DNA from: Ferrithrix thermotolerans DSM 19514
GTDB lineage: Bacteria > Actinomycetota > Acidimicrobiia > Acidimicrobiales > Ilumatobacteraceae
NCBI GenBank assembly: GCA_945878705.1
Contig: CAMCUE010000011.1
Span: forward strand, 1 to 12,665
Length of the DNA: 12,665 nucleotides
Direction of reading: 5' to 3'
The notes beneath the pieces were generated by a model, which was given only the letters and a program-made list of their open reading frames with translations, was not told the origin of the DNA and searched no databases. Numbering within the stretch: position 1 is the stretch's first letter; each line of letters starts with the position of its first letter. Shown piece after piece: positions 1 through 7,184 of the stretch. Both the position numbers and the translations under genes were made by a program.

Positions 1-47
1 CGTATTCAGCTTGGGAAGCTGATGTTCTACCACTGAACTACACCCGC
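1..47 (-). tRNA. tRNA-Gly (anticodon CCC), 3' part cut off by window edge
   Basis: Read on the minus strand from position 47, the sequence begins GCGGGTGTAGTTCAGTGGTA, a typical tRNA-Gly acceptor and D-arm. The anticodon stem TCAGC/GCTGA follows, with the 7-base loop TTCCCAA. The anticodon CCC (plus-strand positions 13-15) reads GGG codons. The first 47 bases are present. The variable region, T-arm and 3' acceptor strand lie left of the window, so intactness cannot be judged. The next gene, dcd, is divergent, with 80 bp between them. Confidence 0.95.
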
Positions 48-127
48 ACTTAGGTAATTGAGCGTAGCAAGCCTTGTTTCTTGGCAAAATTTCAGATCAG
101 CCTCAGATTTACTAAGGTTTTCTAGTT

Positions 128-691
128 GTGATTCTGTCTGACCGAACAATTCGAGAGGCTCTAGCCAATAAGCGGATCGTGATCGACCCGCTAGATGATT
201 CGTGTATTCAGCCATCATCTATTGATGTCAAGGTTTCAAATCTGTTTCGGGTGTTTCGCAATCACACGGCCAGCACAATCGATGTTAAACGCGATTTGTC
301 TGAACTGACCGAGTTAGTTGAGATTCCACTTGATGGTGTATTTATGTTGCACCCGGGTGAATTTGTTCTCGGTTCAACTCTTGAAAGAATCGGGCTTGCC
401 AATGATTTAGTTGGCCGTGTTGAAGGTAAAAGTTCGCTTGGCCGTCTCGGACTTTTAATTCATTCAACTGCAGGTTTTATTGACGCCGGTTTCGACGGTC
501 ACATCACTCTTGAATTGTCAAACGTCGCAAATTTGCCGATCACGATTTACCCGTCAATGAAAATCGGCCAAGTCAGTTTCATGACGATGACCACACCAGC
601 AGATAAGCCATACGGCTCAGGTGCAAGTGGCTCAAAATATCAAGGGCAAAGTGGTCCGACACCCAGTCGATACTTCGAAAATTTTAAATAA
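128..691 (+). CDS. dcd: dCTP deaminase, probably dUMP-forming (bifunctional type)
   Basis: This 187-residue protein converts dCTP toward dUMP for thymidylate synthesis in the cytosol. It belongs to the trimeric dUTPase/Dcd fold. Visible motifs are EGKSSLGRLG (residues 99-108), HSTAGFIDAGF (112-122), the catalytic glutamate in HITLEL (E129), and the nucleotide-binding C-terminal tail KYQGQSGPTPSR (170-181). The HSTAG segment, including A115, and overall length match the Mycobacterium tuberculosis enzyme, which both deaminates and hydrolyses dCTP to dUMP. The E. coli mono-functional enzyme reads HVTAH at this place. Bifunctionality is therefore a family-based inference. The start is GTG at 128, giving the conserved N-terminus MILSDR; no strong ribosome binding site precedes it. 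A TTGGCA (81-86) could be a -35 element, but no convincing -10 goes with it. The stop abuts the convergent downstream gene with no spacer. Confidence 0.95.
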   Translation: MILSDRTIREALANKRIVIDPLDDSCIQPSSIDVKVSNLFRVFRNHTASTIDVKRDLSELTELVEIPLDGVFMLHPGEFVLGSTLERIGLANDLVGRVEGKSSLGRLGLLIHSTAGFIDAGFDGHITLELSNVANLPITIYPSMKIGQVSFMTMTTPADKPYGSGASGSKYQGQSGPTPSRYFENFK

Positions 692-2971
692 TTAACTGAA
701 ACTTTGCGAACTGCTCGCAATATTTGCCGCAGATAACGGAGCAAATTGGTTTGCAACTTGTCGCTCACCATTTTCAATTGCATCTAATAAATGAATTGCA
801 ATGTCACCGACCTTGATTTGTGATTCGTCTTTGCCAGCACCCTTCACGCCGTCATCAAGCATGATGTAGCAGAACGGACAAGCAGTGGCGACACGGGTTG
901 CTCCAGTGGCGATTGCTTCTCGGGCGCGCTCATCGTTAACTTTTGTGCCGATGTCTTCTTCCATCCACATTCTTGCTCCGCCGGCCCCACAGCACATGCC
1001 GTTGGTGCCGTTGCGCGGCATCTCAACTATTTCAATTCCTTTGATTGAGCCAACAACTTTTCGTGGGGCGATATACACATCGTTGTGGCGACCGAGATAA
1101 CAAGAGTCATGATAAGTGATGCGCTCTTCGAGAGTTGCATTGGTTACATCTAACTTTCCTGACTCAATTAAGTCTTCAAGCAATTGCGAGTGGTGGATGA
1201 CCTCGTAGTTGCCACCAAGTTGCGGATACTCGTTTTTAAGTGTGTTGAAACAATGCGGACACTGAGTAATAATTTTCTTCACTCCCATACCATTAAGCAT
1301 TTCAACATTTGGCATCGCCAACATTTGAAACAAATATTCGTTGCCACTGCGTCGCGCACTATCGCCTGTGCACATTTCGCTTGGTCCGAGAATTGCTACA
1401 TCTATCCCAGCGCGTTTGAGCAACTTGGCCATCGACTGCGTGACTTTCTTGTTCTTGTCATCGAAACTGCCGGCGCAACCAACCCAGTAGAGATATTCGC
1501 TCTTAAACGGCGCGCCTGGGTCAAGAATTTCAACATCTAAATCTTTTGCCCATTCACCACGGTCTGTTTGACTCATTCCCCAAGGGTTGCCTTGGTTTTC
1601 CATTGCTCGATAGGCGTTGCCTAATTGCGCAGGAAAGTTGCTCTCCATTAAAGATAAATATCGACGCATGTCAAGAATCTTGTCAAGGATTTCGATATTC
1701 ACCGGGCAAATTTCATCGCAGGCCTTGCAACTTGTACATGACCAGATCTCTTCGGCAGTTATTCGCTCAAACAATAAGTTGGCGCCGATTTTGATTTCAG
1801 CGTCAGCACTTAGTGGCGCAGAAACTTTGCCACCAGGCGCATGGGCTGCAGTTGCCGCCATTACTTCGCCACTCTTAAGAATAATTTCACGCGGATCAAG
1901 AGGTTTACCTGTTGCATGAGCAGGGCAGACACTGGTGCAACGACCACACATTGTGCAGGCATCGAGATCAAGCAACTGCTTCCAAGTGAATTCTTCAACT
2001 ACATGAACACCAAATGACTCAAGAGATGTTTCTGTGAGATTAGGCATTGCCTTCATCGCGCCCTTCGGGCGTTCACGGTCTTTGAGATACATATTTAATG
2101 GTGATGTAAACATGTGACGCAACATCGTGATCGGCAGAATCGCCAAGAACACCACAAATGTCAAGACGTGAGCCACCCACCATCCCTGGTGCCATGTTTG
2201 CAACATTCCTGCACTGTTGCCGTTAACAAGTTGAGCCAGCGGATAACCAACAACGCTCCACTTCTCGTGATCAAGATTCACCCCGGCGGCCTGGCCCTGG
2301 GCGATGCGAAACATCTCTGCGCCAAAACCGGTGATGCCGATGGCCAGCAACACACCAAGAATTAGTGCGTGCTCAGGTTTTGTTTTAATGCGAATTCGAT
2401 ATGGACGCTGAACATATCTTCGAATAATTGCCCATACGACACCGCCGGTGAAAACAACACCAGCAACATCACCGACTAACGCGTATCCGCGATACACATC
2501 GCCATGTAAAAACTTAAGTTGCTCTGGCATCTGATGGTCAACTTCGAGAACTGTTGTTACGCCGAGCAGAACAAGAAATCCAAAATAAATCATTGAGTGC
2601 ATTAAGCCAGCAGCGCTATCACGCAATAAAGTTCGCATGTAAACACCAGAGCGATAATCGGCAAGTCGACGCTTGGCATTTTTTGCAGTTGTCTTGCGCT
2701 TATCTGGTGCACCTCGCTCCCAGTTGCGAATTCGATCCGCAAATCGCAGCGAACCCCAAATCAACATCATCGGAATGATCGTGTAGAACGCAACACGCAA
2801 AGCAGTTGGAATTCCACCGAATACTTCGCGGTGTATCAAAGATGTGTTTTCCCAACCAGTTAACTGTGGAATAATTCCGGAGATCATCGTAAAAACGCCG
2901 ATACCAACACCAAATGCAATTGATAGTTGGTATGGCTTGAAGCGTTTTACTACAGGTGATTCAGTTGTCAT
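692..2971 (-). CDS. EtfD/EMO-like membrane Fe-S oxidoreductase (probable ETF:menaquinone oxidoreductase)
   Basis: This is a 759-residue membrane redox protein of the heterodisulfide-reductase-like family. The N-terminal half has about six hydrophobic helices (roughly 17-37, 58-78, 123-143, 165-187, 202-222, 266-289), resembling a NarI-type heme b/quinone domain. Histidines in or near them (H125, H261, H268, H286) are candidate heme ligands. Two classical 4Fe-4S motifs follow: C339/C342/C345/C349 and C412/C415/C418/C422. Then come two cysteine-rich CCG-type domains. The first has C499, C534 and C571-PH-C574, with a single Cys in MCTGD. The second has C624, C660-C661 and C698-PF-C701. This order is that of mycobacterial EtfD (Rv0338c) and of Geobacter EMO, which pass electrons from electron-transferring flavoprotein (acyl-CoA oxidation) to menaquinone. 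No etfBA genes are in the window, so the partner is inferred. No Shine-Dalgarno sequence is visible before the ATG; translation may be leaderless or coupled to the upstream gene 50 bp away. Confidence 0.85.
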   Translation of the reverse strand: MTTESPVVKRFKPYQLSIAFGVGIGVFTMISGIIPQLTGWENTSLIHREVFGGIPTALRVAFYTIIPMMLIWGSLRFADRIRNWERGAPDKRKTTAKNAKRRLADYRSGVYMRTLLRDSAAGLMHSMIYFGFLVLLGVTTVLEVDHQMPEQLKFLHGDVYRGYALVGDVAGVVFTGGVVWAIIRRYVQRPYRIRIKTKPEHALILGVLLAIGITGFGAEMFRIAQGQAAGVNLDHEKWSVVGYPLAQLVNGNSAGMLQTWHQGWWVAHVLTFVVFLAILPITMLRHMFTSPLNMYLKDRERPKGAMKAMPNLTETSLESFGVHVVEEFTWKQLLDLDACTMCGRCTSVCPAHATGKPLDPREIILKSGEVMAATAAHAPGGKVSAPLSADAEIKIGANLLFERITAEEIWSCTSCKACDEICPVNIEILDKILDMRRYLSLMESNFPAQLGNAYRAMENQGNPWGMSQTDRGEWAKDLDVEILDPGAPFKSEYLYWVGCAGSFDDKNKKVTQSMAKLLKRAGIDVAILGPSEMCTGDSARRSGNEYLFQMLAMPNVEMLNGMGVKKIITQCPHCFNTLKNEYPQLGGNYEVIHHSQLLEDLIESGKLDVTNATLEERITYHDSCYLGRHNDVYIAPRKVVGSIKGIEIVEMPRNGTNGMCCGAGGARMWMEEDIGTKVNDERAREAIATGATRVATACPFCYIMLDDGVKGAGKDESQIKVGDIAIHLLDAIENGERQVANQFAPLSAANIASSSQSFS

Positions 2972-2992
2972 GAGTTAGATACATTTCGTTTG

Positions 2993-3010
2993 TGAGATTG
3001 ATGAATCTCA
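2993..3010. repeat. Inverted repeat between CNB-protein gene and EtfD-like gene (weak terminator or processing hairpin)
   Basis: The sequence TGAGATT-GATG-AATCTCA forms a perfect 7-bp stem with a 4-base loop in the 50-bp gap between two minus-strand genes. Transcripts of the upstream gene (3022-3447) would contain it 11 bases after the stop codon. On the minus strand no U-run follows, so a classical intrinsic terminator is not supported. It could be a processing or partial-termination hairpin, or an operator for the EtfD-like gene, whose ATG lies 21 bp further on. Confidence 0.5.
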
Positions 3011-3021
3011 GACTAGTTTTC

Positions 3022-3447
3022 TCAGCCGAAATAAGCGCGATCCAAATCGCGAATACGCATGGCCAAAGCCCCAAAAAGTTTGTGGGCTAGTGCAGGAACC
3101 TTGTCGATCACGCGAAGAAAGTTGCCACGACTGATGACAAGAACTTGGCATTCGGTATCACAAACGACTGTTGCGGTCCGTGGTCCGTTATCAAGTAGCG
3201 ACAATTCGCCAACTACCGAACCCGTGCCAAGAGTCGCAACCTTCTTGCCACTGCGCTTAACAATGGCTTTGCCGCTCAAAATAATGAACGCTTCTTTGCC
3301 CGGCTCACCCTGTTTGGTCAAAGTTTCGCCTTTGGCGAAAGTTACTTGATCGCCAGCCTTCGCAATTCTTTCTAAATCTTTAGAAGAGCACGAAGAAAAC
3401 AGTGGAGAGTACCGCAGATGCTTTAATGAGTTTTTGAGATTTGCCAT
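3022..3447 (-). CDS. Stand-alone cyclic nucleotide-binding domain protein
   Basis: This 141-residue protein consists almost wholly of one cNMP-binding (CNB, Crp-type) beta-barrel domain. The strand-turn region QGEPGKEAFIILSGK (residues 46-60) is followed by the phosphate-binding cassette GELSLLDNGPRTATV (80-94). Glu81 and Arg90 sit where the ribose and phosphate contacts of cAMP-binding members lie. No helix-turn-helix, kinase or channel segment follows; the chain ends in a short helix (119-137). It is therefore a ligand sensor without an attached output domain, and it cannot act as a Crp-type transcription factor alone. The gene lies between gpmA and the EtfD-like gene on the same strand (54 bp and 50 bp gaps). 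Whether it binds cAMP, and what it regulates, is not known from sequence. The ATG at 3447 has only a weak AAGG next to it. Confidence 0.85.
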   Translation of the reverse strand: MANLKNSLKHLRYSPLFSSCSSKDLERIAKAGDQVTFAKGETLTKQGEPGKEAFIILSGKAIVKRSGKKVATLGTGSVVGELSLLDNGPRTATVVCDTECQVLVISRGNFLRVIDKVPALAHKLFGALAMRIRDLDRAYFG

Positions 3448-3454
3448 GCCTTAG

Positions 3455-3460
3455 ATAATA
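3455..3460 (-). promoter_or_regulatory. Candidate -10 element for a leaderless transcript of the CNB-protein gene
   Basis: On the minus strand TATTAT (5 of 6 matches to TATAAT) ends exactly 7 bases before the ATG at 3447. This spacing puts the transcription start at or near the A of the start codon, the arrangement of leaderless genes common in actinobacteria. It would also explain the poor ribosome binding site. GTGCCA (3479-3484, minus strand) is a possible weak -35, 18 bp upstream, and lies inside an inverted repeat. No expression evidence is available. Confidence 0.45.
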
Positions 3461-3463
3461 GGT

Positions 3464-3494
3464 CGCTGGTGGAACCAGTGGCACGCGGGTGCCA
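3464..3494. repeat. Two adjacent inverted repeats downstream of gpmA
   Basis: Read on the plus strand, CTGGT-GGA-ACCAG (3466-3478) extends by a G-T and a C-G pair to 3464-3480. It is followed by TGGCAC-GCGG-GTGCCA (3479-3494), a perfect 6-bp stem. The second repeat lies 7 bases beyond the gpmA stop codon (3502-3504) on the minus strand. The two stems share bases 3479-3480, so they compete at their join. No U-run follows. They may end or process the gpmA transcript, or act as an operator over the promoter of the next gene. Confidence 0.5.
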
Positions 3495-3501
3495 ACAAAC
3501 A

Positions 3502-4266
3502 CTAATTCTCAGTTTTTGCCTGATTTGCTACAGCCTGCGTGGCCTTTGCAATTTCGATCGGATCACCAAGAAACTCAACTTCGACTGTCTCTAGGGCGCT
3601 TTTTGAGATAGCAGAAAACTTGTATTTACGAGGTACCCCAGTTGGAATATTGAATTCAGAAATCTGTGGTGGACTGAGTTTTTCTAGATACATCACTAGC
3701 GCTCGAAGTGAATTGCCGTGCGCAGTTATTAAAATATTTTTACCGTTGATCAATTCTGGTGCAATGTTTGCCTCGAAAAATGGCACAACTCGCTGAACAA
3801 CATCCTTCAAACATTCTGATGCAGGAAGTTGTTCAACTGGAATATTTTTATATTTTAAATCTTGTGCAGGATGTTCTGGATTTGAAATATCAACTGGCGG
3901 TGGCGCGGTGTCATAACTGCGTCGCCAAATATTTGTTTGTTGTTCTCCATATTTTGCTGTTGTTGCTTTTTTATCAAGTCCTTGTAACGCACCATAGTGC
4001 CGCTCGTTGAGGTGCCAATCTTGACGAGTTTCAACTTGACTTTGGTTCAGTACATCAAGAGCGATTCGATTGGTTTCGATAGCGCGAATTTGCATCGATG
4101 TAAACACAAGATCAAATTGAATTCCTGCTTTAAGCATTGTTTGTCCGGCTGTTTTTGCTTCCTGTTCGCCCTTTATTGTCAAAGGCACGTCGTGCCAACC
4201 AGTGAATAAATTCTGCTCGTTCCAGGTGCTTTGACCGTGTCGCAACAGCACCAATATGCCAGTCAT
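3502..4266 (-). CDS. gpmA: 2,3-bisphosphoglycerate-dependent phosphoglycerate mutase
   Basis: This 254-residue cytosolic glycolytic enzyme interconverts 3-phosphoglycerate and 2-phosphoglycerate through a phosphohistidine. It shows the histidine phosphatase signature LLRHGQSTWN (residues 7-16, with H10 the phosphorylated residue), the substrate loop FTGWHDVPLT (21-30), R61 in SMQIRAIET, LNERHYG (86-92, E88 the likely acid/base) and TAHGNSLRAL with the second catalytic H183. Length matches the roughly 250-residue family. An open frame extends 80 codons further upstream, but the internal ATG at 4266 is chosen because the protein then begins directly at the beta strand before RHG, a GAGG ribosome binding site lies 5 bases upstream, and the longer form would run into the divergent ribokinase gene. 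The 52-bp divergent spacer must hold promoters for both genes; I see no clear pair. Confidence 0.95.
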   Translation of the reverse strand: MTGILVLLRHGQSTWNEQNLFTGWHDVPLTIKGEQEAKTAGQTMLKAGIQFDLVFTSMQIRAIETNRIALDVLNQSQVETRQDWHLNERHYGALQGLDKKATTAKYGEQQTNIWRRSYDTAPPPVDISNPEHPAQDLKYKNIPVEQLPASECLKDVVQRVVPFFEANIAPELINGKNILITAHGNSLRALVMYLEKLSPPQISEFNIPTGVPRKYKFSAISKSALETVEVEFLGDPIEIAKATQAVANQAKTEN

Positions 4267-4270
4267 TTTC

Positions 4271-4275
4271 GCCTC
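4271..4275 (-). promoter_or_regulatory. Ribosome binding site fixing the gpmA start
   Basis: Minus-strand GAGGC, with GAGG ending 5 bases before the ATG at 4266. It supports the internal start over the 80-codon upstream extension. Confidence 0.7.
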
Positions 4276-4318
4276 ACAAGATAAATCGTAGGTCCTAATT
4301 ATCGGTAACAATGGATGT

Positions 4319-5209
4319 ATGGCATTAGATGTTGCATTTGATGTGGTGGTCGTTGGTTCTGCAAATTTAGATTTGGTTGCTCGAACCCCACGACTTCCAA
4401 AACCTGGCGAGACAGTAACCGGCTCACAGTATTTCGAATCGTGCGGTGGCAAAGGAGCCAACCAAGCAATTGCTGCGTCTCGTGCTGGTGCGAGGACTGC
4501 GTTCATTGGAGCAATTGGAACAGATCACGCGGGCGAAACTTTACGGGCAGCATTTACATCCAACAAAGTCGATACAACTGCTCTACAAACAGTTGGAGTG
4601 CCAACAGGTCGGGCACTAATTGGTGTCAGTGATGACGGCGAGAACTCAATCATTGTTGTGCCGGGCGCCAATCACGCAATCACAGTCGAGGACATTGCGC
4701 GAAATACAAAAGTTATTTCTTCAGCGAGAGTTTTGTTGTGTCAACTAGAAGTCCCAGTTGAAGTTGTGCAATCGGCATTTTCTCTGGCCGGCAAAGACAC
4801 AATTCGAATTTTGAACCCTGCTCCCGCTGCGACATTGAGCAGTGAATTATTGGCCCTGGTTGATGTGATAATTCCAAACGAGCACGAATTGAAACTTCTA
4901 GGTGGCGCAGAGACACTTCTCAATCACGGAATCAAGACGATTATCGTCACGCAGGGCGCGCAGGGGGCGACACTGATAACTCAGGATGTCCAGACCAAGA
5001 TTCAGCCATATGTTGTTGTTCCGGTTGATTCAACAGGTGCCGGAGATGCATTTTGTGCGATGATCGCGGCACGACTGGCAATTGGCGAATCTATGGAAAA
5101 GGCTTTGAAAGCGGCAGTCGTTTCGGGGGCGCTAACGACCTTGGTTGCAGGTGCTGTGCCGTCTTTACCCTTATGGAGTGAGGTTTCTAGCAAACTTGAG
5201 TCTATGTGA
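4319..5209 (+). CDS. rbsK: Ribokinase (PfkB family sugar kinase)
   Basis: This 296-residue cytosolic kinase probably phosphorylates D-ribose to ribose 5-phosphate with ATP. The PfkB fold is shown by the N-terminal strand VVVVGSANLDLV (9-20), the sugar-binding motif GGKGANQA (43-50), NEHE in the ATP/Mg region (187-190), and the C-terminal signature DSTGAGDAF (237-245), in which D243 is the catalytic base. GSANLDLV together with GGKGANQA is typical of ribokinase rather than fructokinase or adenosine kinase, but a related sugar or nucleoside substrate cannot be excluded. No ribose transporter genes are in view, so its role may be salvage of ribose from nucleosides. The gene is divergent from gpmA and 119 bp before dnaK. 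Its last codons and stop double as part of the HspR operator for the dnaK operon. Confidence 0.88.
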   Translation: MALDVAFDVVVVGSANLDLVARTPRLPKPGETVTGSQYFESCGGKGANQAIAASRAGARTAFIGAIGTDHAGETLRAAFTSNKVDTTALQTVGVPTGRALIGVSDDGENSIIVVPGANHAITVEDIARNTKVISSARVLLCQLEVPVEVVQSAFSLAGKDTIRILNPAPAATLSSELLALVDVIIPNEHELKLLGGAETLLNHGIKTIIVTQGAQGATLITQDVQTKIQPYVVVPVDSTGAGDAFCAMIAARLAIGESMEKALKAAVVSGALTTLVAGAVPSLPLWSEVSSKLESM

Positions 5210-5217
5210 CTCAAGTT
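5193..5217. promoter_or_regulatory. HAIR operator (HspR-associated inverted repeat) for the dnaK operon
   Basis: AACTTGAGT and ACTCAAGTT form a perfect 9-bp inverted repeat separated by 7 bases (CTATGTG). The core CTTGAGT-N7-ACTCAAG at 5195-5215 is identical to the HAIR consensus recognised by actinobacterial HspR. The hspR gene is the last gene of the operon that follows, so an autoregulatory loop is expected: HspR with DnaK as co-repressor at normal temperature, released when unfolded proteins titrate DnaK. The left arm and spacer encode the last residues and stop codon (5207-5209) of rbsK. I found no second full copy in the window. Confidence 0.95.
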
Positions 5218-5231
5218 ATCTGTCTGTGTAG

Positions 5232-5260
5232 TTGTTAAGATTCAAATCTTCGCTTATCGT
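5232..5260 (+). promoter_or_regulatory. Candidate sigma70-type promoter of the dnaK operon
   Basis: TTGTTA (5232-5237, 4 of 6 matches to TTGACA) and TATCGT (5255-5260, 4 of 6 to TATAAT) are separated by 17 bp. This would start transcription near 5267 and give a leader of about 62 bases. The HAIR operator would then lie at about -74 to -50. A promoter overlapping HAIR itself (TTGAGT at 5196-5201 as -35) lacks a good -10 at suitable distance. Confidence 0.5.
5237..5250. repeat. Perfect palindrome AAGATT-CA-AATCTT in the dnaK promoter region
   Basis: A 6-bp inverted repeat with a 2-base centre lies between the candidate -35 and -10 elements. Its position would suit a repressor or a DNA-bending site, but the sequence is not related to HAIR. 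A chance AT-rich palindrome is possible. Confidence 0.5.
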
Positions 5261-5266
5261 GTTGGT

Positions 5267-5294
5267 TGCTTGCCGAAACCCCCTTCGGCGAGCA
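5267..5294 (+). promoter_or_regulatory. Strong hairpin in the dnaK 5' leader
   Basis: Bases 5267-5277 (TGCTTGCCGAA) pair with 5284-5294 (TTCGGCGAGCA) to give an 11-bp stem with one G-U pair and the 6-base loop ACCCCC. No U-run follows, so it is not a normal terminator. It begins at the predicted transcription start and ends 34 bases before the dnaK ATG, leaving the ribosome binding site unpaired. A 5' stabilising hairpin protecting the heat-shock mRNA is the simplest reading. Confidence 0.65.
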
Positions 5295-5316
5295 CTTAAA
5301 AATCCACTATTTGAAT

Positions 5317-5320
5317 GGAG
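5317..5320 (+). promoter_or_regulatory. Ribosome binding site fixing the dnaK start
   Basis: GGAG ends 8 bases before the ATG at 5329. The frame is open upstream to a TTG at 5266, but that extension covers the leader hairpin and has no family counterpart. Confidence 0.85.
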
Positions 5321-5328
5321 TCAATATT

Positions 5329-7164
5329 ATGTCAAAAGCAGTCGGAATTGACCTTGGAACAACAAACTCAGTCGTATCAGTCCTTGAAGCAGGCGAGCCA
5401 GTAATAGTGCCAAACTCAGAAGGCTCCCGCACCACTCCATCGGTTGTGGCATTTTCGAAGAGCGGCGAAGTTTTGGTCGGCGAAGTCGCCAAACGCCAGG
5501 CGATCACCAACCCAGAGCGAACATTTCGCAGCGTAAAGCGACATGTTGGCTCATCTTGGACATCTAGTGACATCGACGGCAAAAAATATACGCCGCAAGA
5601 AATCAGTGCTCGTATTTTGATGAAGTTGAAGCGTGACGCCGAGGCTTACCTCGGAACATCTGTTACTCAAGCAGTTATTACTGTGCCTGCATATTTTGAT
5701 GACGCACAGCGAACCGCAACAAAAGAAGCTGGGCAAATTGCTGGTCTTGAAGTTTTGCGAATTATTAACGAGCCAACTGCAGCAGCTTTGGCATACGGTC
5801 TTGAAAAGGGCAGTGAAGACGAAACGATTCTTGTTTTTGACTTAGGCGGTGGAACATTCGACGTCAGTGTTCTCGAGATCGGCGACGGCGTATTTGAAGT
5901 CAAGAGCACACATGGTGATACTCACTTAGGTGGCGATGACTGGGACCAGCGAGTAATTGATTGGCTTGTAAAAGAATTCAAATCTGCCCATGGTGTAGAT
6001 CTCGGCACCGATCGCATGGCAACTCAACGACTAAAAGAGGCTGCAGAAAAAGCAAAGATTGAACTTTCGCAAGTGCAACAGACACAGATCAACTTGCCTT
6101 TCATCACTGCAACACCAAGTGGGCCATTGCATTTGGATGTTTCATTGAGTCGTTCAAAGTTTCAAGAAATGACCAATGACTTATTAGAGCGTTGCCGCAA
6201 ACCATTTGAGCAAGCGATCACAGATGCCGGCATAACAAAAAGTGCGATCAAGCATGTAATTTTGGTTGGCGGTTCAACTCGAATGCCAGCAGTACTTGAT
6301 TTGATTCAATCTCTAACTGGCAAAGAACCAAATCGTTCGGTGAACCCAGACGAAGTTGTTGCTGCCGGCGCGGCGATTCAAGCCGGCGTTTTGCGCGGCG
6401 ATGTAAAAGATGTGCTGTTGCTTGACGTAACCCCGTTGTCTCTTGGTATTGAAACAAAGGGTGGCGTGATGACAAAACTCATTGAGCGCAACACAACAAT
6501 TCCGACTCGTCGAACCGAAGTATTCACTACTGCAGACGACATGCAACCATCTGTAGAGATACATGTGTTGCAAGGTGAGCGTGAGATGGCAAGTTACAAC
6601 AAGACCCTCGGCAAATTTCAACTTGTTGATCTTCCACCAGCACCGCGTGGGGTTCCACAAATCGAAGTCACCTTCGACATTGATGCCAACGGCATTGTCC
6701 ATGTGTCGGCAAAGGACCGCGCCACAAGCAAAGAGCAATCAATGACAATCACTGGTCAGTCTTCGCTTTCAAAAGACGACATCAACAAGATGGTCAAAGA
6801 TGCCGAAGCGCATGTCGAAGAAGACAAGAAACGACGCGACGAAGCCGAAATTCGCAACAATGCTGACTCGCTCGTTTATCAAACCGAAAAAGTTTTGCGT
6901 GAGCAAGGCGAAAAACTTTCTGAAGATGAACGCAAGGCAGTCGAAGGACCACTTGCCGATCTCAAATCAGCACTTAATGGCAGCGATCATGAAACAATAA
7001 AGAGTGCTACCGAAAAACTTATGACTGCAAGTCAAGAATTCAGCCAAAAACTTTACGAAGCGGCGGCTCGCGACTCAAATGCCGCAGGAACGTCGGCTTC
7101 TGGTCAAGCGCCAGGCGAAAATGATTCCGACATCGTTGATGCCGAAATCGTCGACGAGAAATAA
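5329..7164 (+). CDS. dnaK: Hsp70 chaperone DnaK
   Basis: This 611-residue cytosolic ATP-dependent chaperone binds exposed hydrophobic segments and is cycled by DnaJ and GrpE. The nucleotide-binding domain starts with GIDLGTTNS (6-14) and includes [12 protein letters not shown] (146-157), [11 protein letters not shown] (170-180) and [14 protein letters not shown] (309-322). The conserved linker [19 protein letters not shown] (361-379) leads into the beta-sandwich substrate domain and a helical lid (about 480-580). The disordered tail ends in DAEIVDEK, resembling the EEVD-like acidic end of bacterial DnaK. The stretch after residue 70 is short, as in Gram-positive DnaKs that lack the insertion seen in proteobacteria. 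It is the first gene of the operon and its product is also the expected co-repressor of HspR. Confidence 0.99.
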   Translation: MSKAVGIDLGTTNSVVSVLEAGEPVIVPNSEGSRTTPSVVAFSKSGEVLVGEVAKRQAITNPERTFRSVKRHVGSSWTSSDIDGKKYTPQEISARILMKLKRDAEAYLGTSVTQAVITVPAYFDDAQRTATKEAGQIAGLEVLRIINEPTAAALAYGLEKGSEDETILVFDLGGGTFDVSVLEIGDGVFEVKSTHGDTHLGGDDWDQRVIDWLVKEFKSAHGVDLGTDRMATQRLKEAAEKAKIELSQVQQTQINLPFITATPSGPLHLDVSLSRSKFQEMTNDLLERCRKPFEQAITDAGITKSAIKHVILVGGSTRMPAVLDLIQSLTGKEPNRSVNPDEVVAAGAAIQAGVLRGDVKDVLLLDVTPLSLGIETKGGVMTKLIERNTTIPTRRTEVFTTADDMQPSVEIHVLQGEREMASYNKTLGKFQLVDLPPAPRGVPQIEVTFDIDANGIVHVSAKDRATSKEQSMTITGQSSLSKDDINKMVKDAEAHVEEDKKRRDEAEIRNNADSLVYQTEKVLREQGEKLSEDERKAVEGPLADLKSALNGSDHETIKSATEKLMTASQEFSQKLYEAAARDSNAAGTSASGQAPGENDSDIVDAEIVDEK

Positions 7165-7184
7165 TCCCAGAGATCTGAATCATT

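Noticed and set aside
1184..1540. Open frame of 118 codons antisense to the EtfD-like gene, and other antisense frames elsewhere
   Set aside because: They lie opposite strongly conserved coding sequence, have no ribosome binding sites or recognisable domains, and are explained as shadow frames.
4267..4506. 80-codon N-terminal extension of gpmA
   Set aside because: It overlaps the divergent rbsK gene, has no phosphoglycerate mutase homology that I recognise, and the internal ATG at 4266 has a ribosome binding site and gives the normal family length.
5266..5328. TTG start extending dnaK by 21 residues
   Set aside because: The extension translates the leader hairpin. The ATG at 5329 with GGAG 8 bases upstream gives the normal DnaK N-terminus.
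5665..5671. ACTCAAG in dnaK as a second HAIR site
   Set aside because: Only a half site; the sequence 7 bases upstream does not match CTTGAGT. The CTTGAGT at 9562-9568 inside purA likewise lacks its partner arm.
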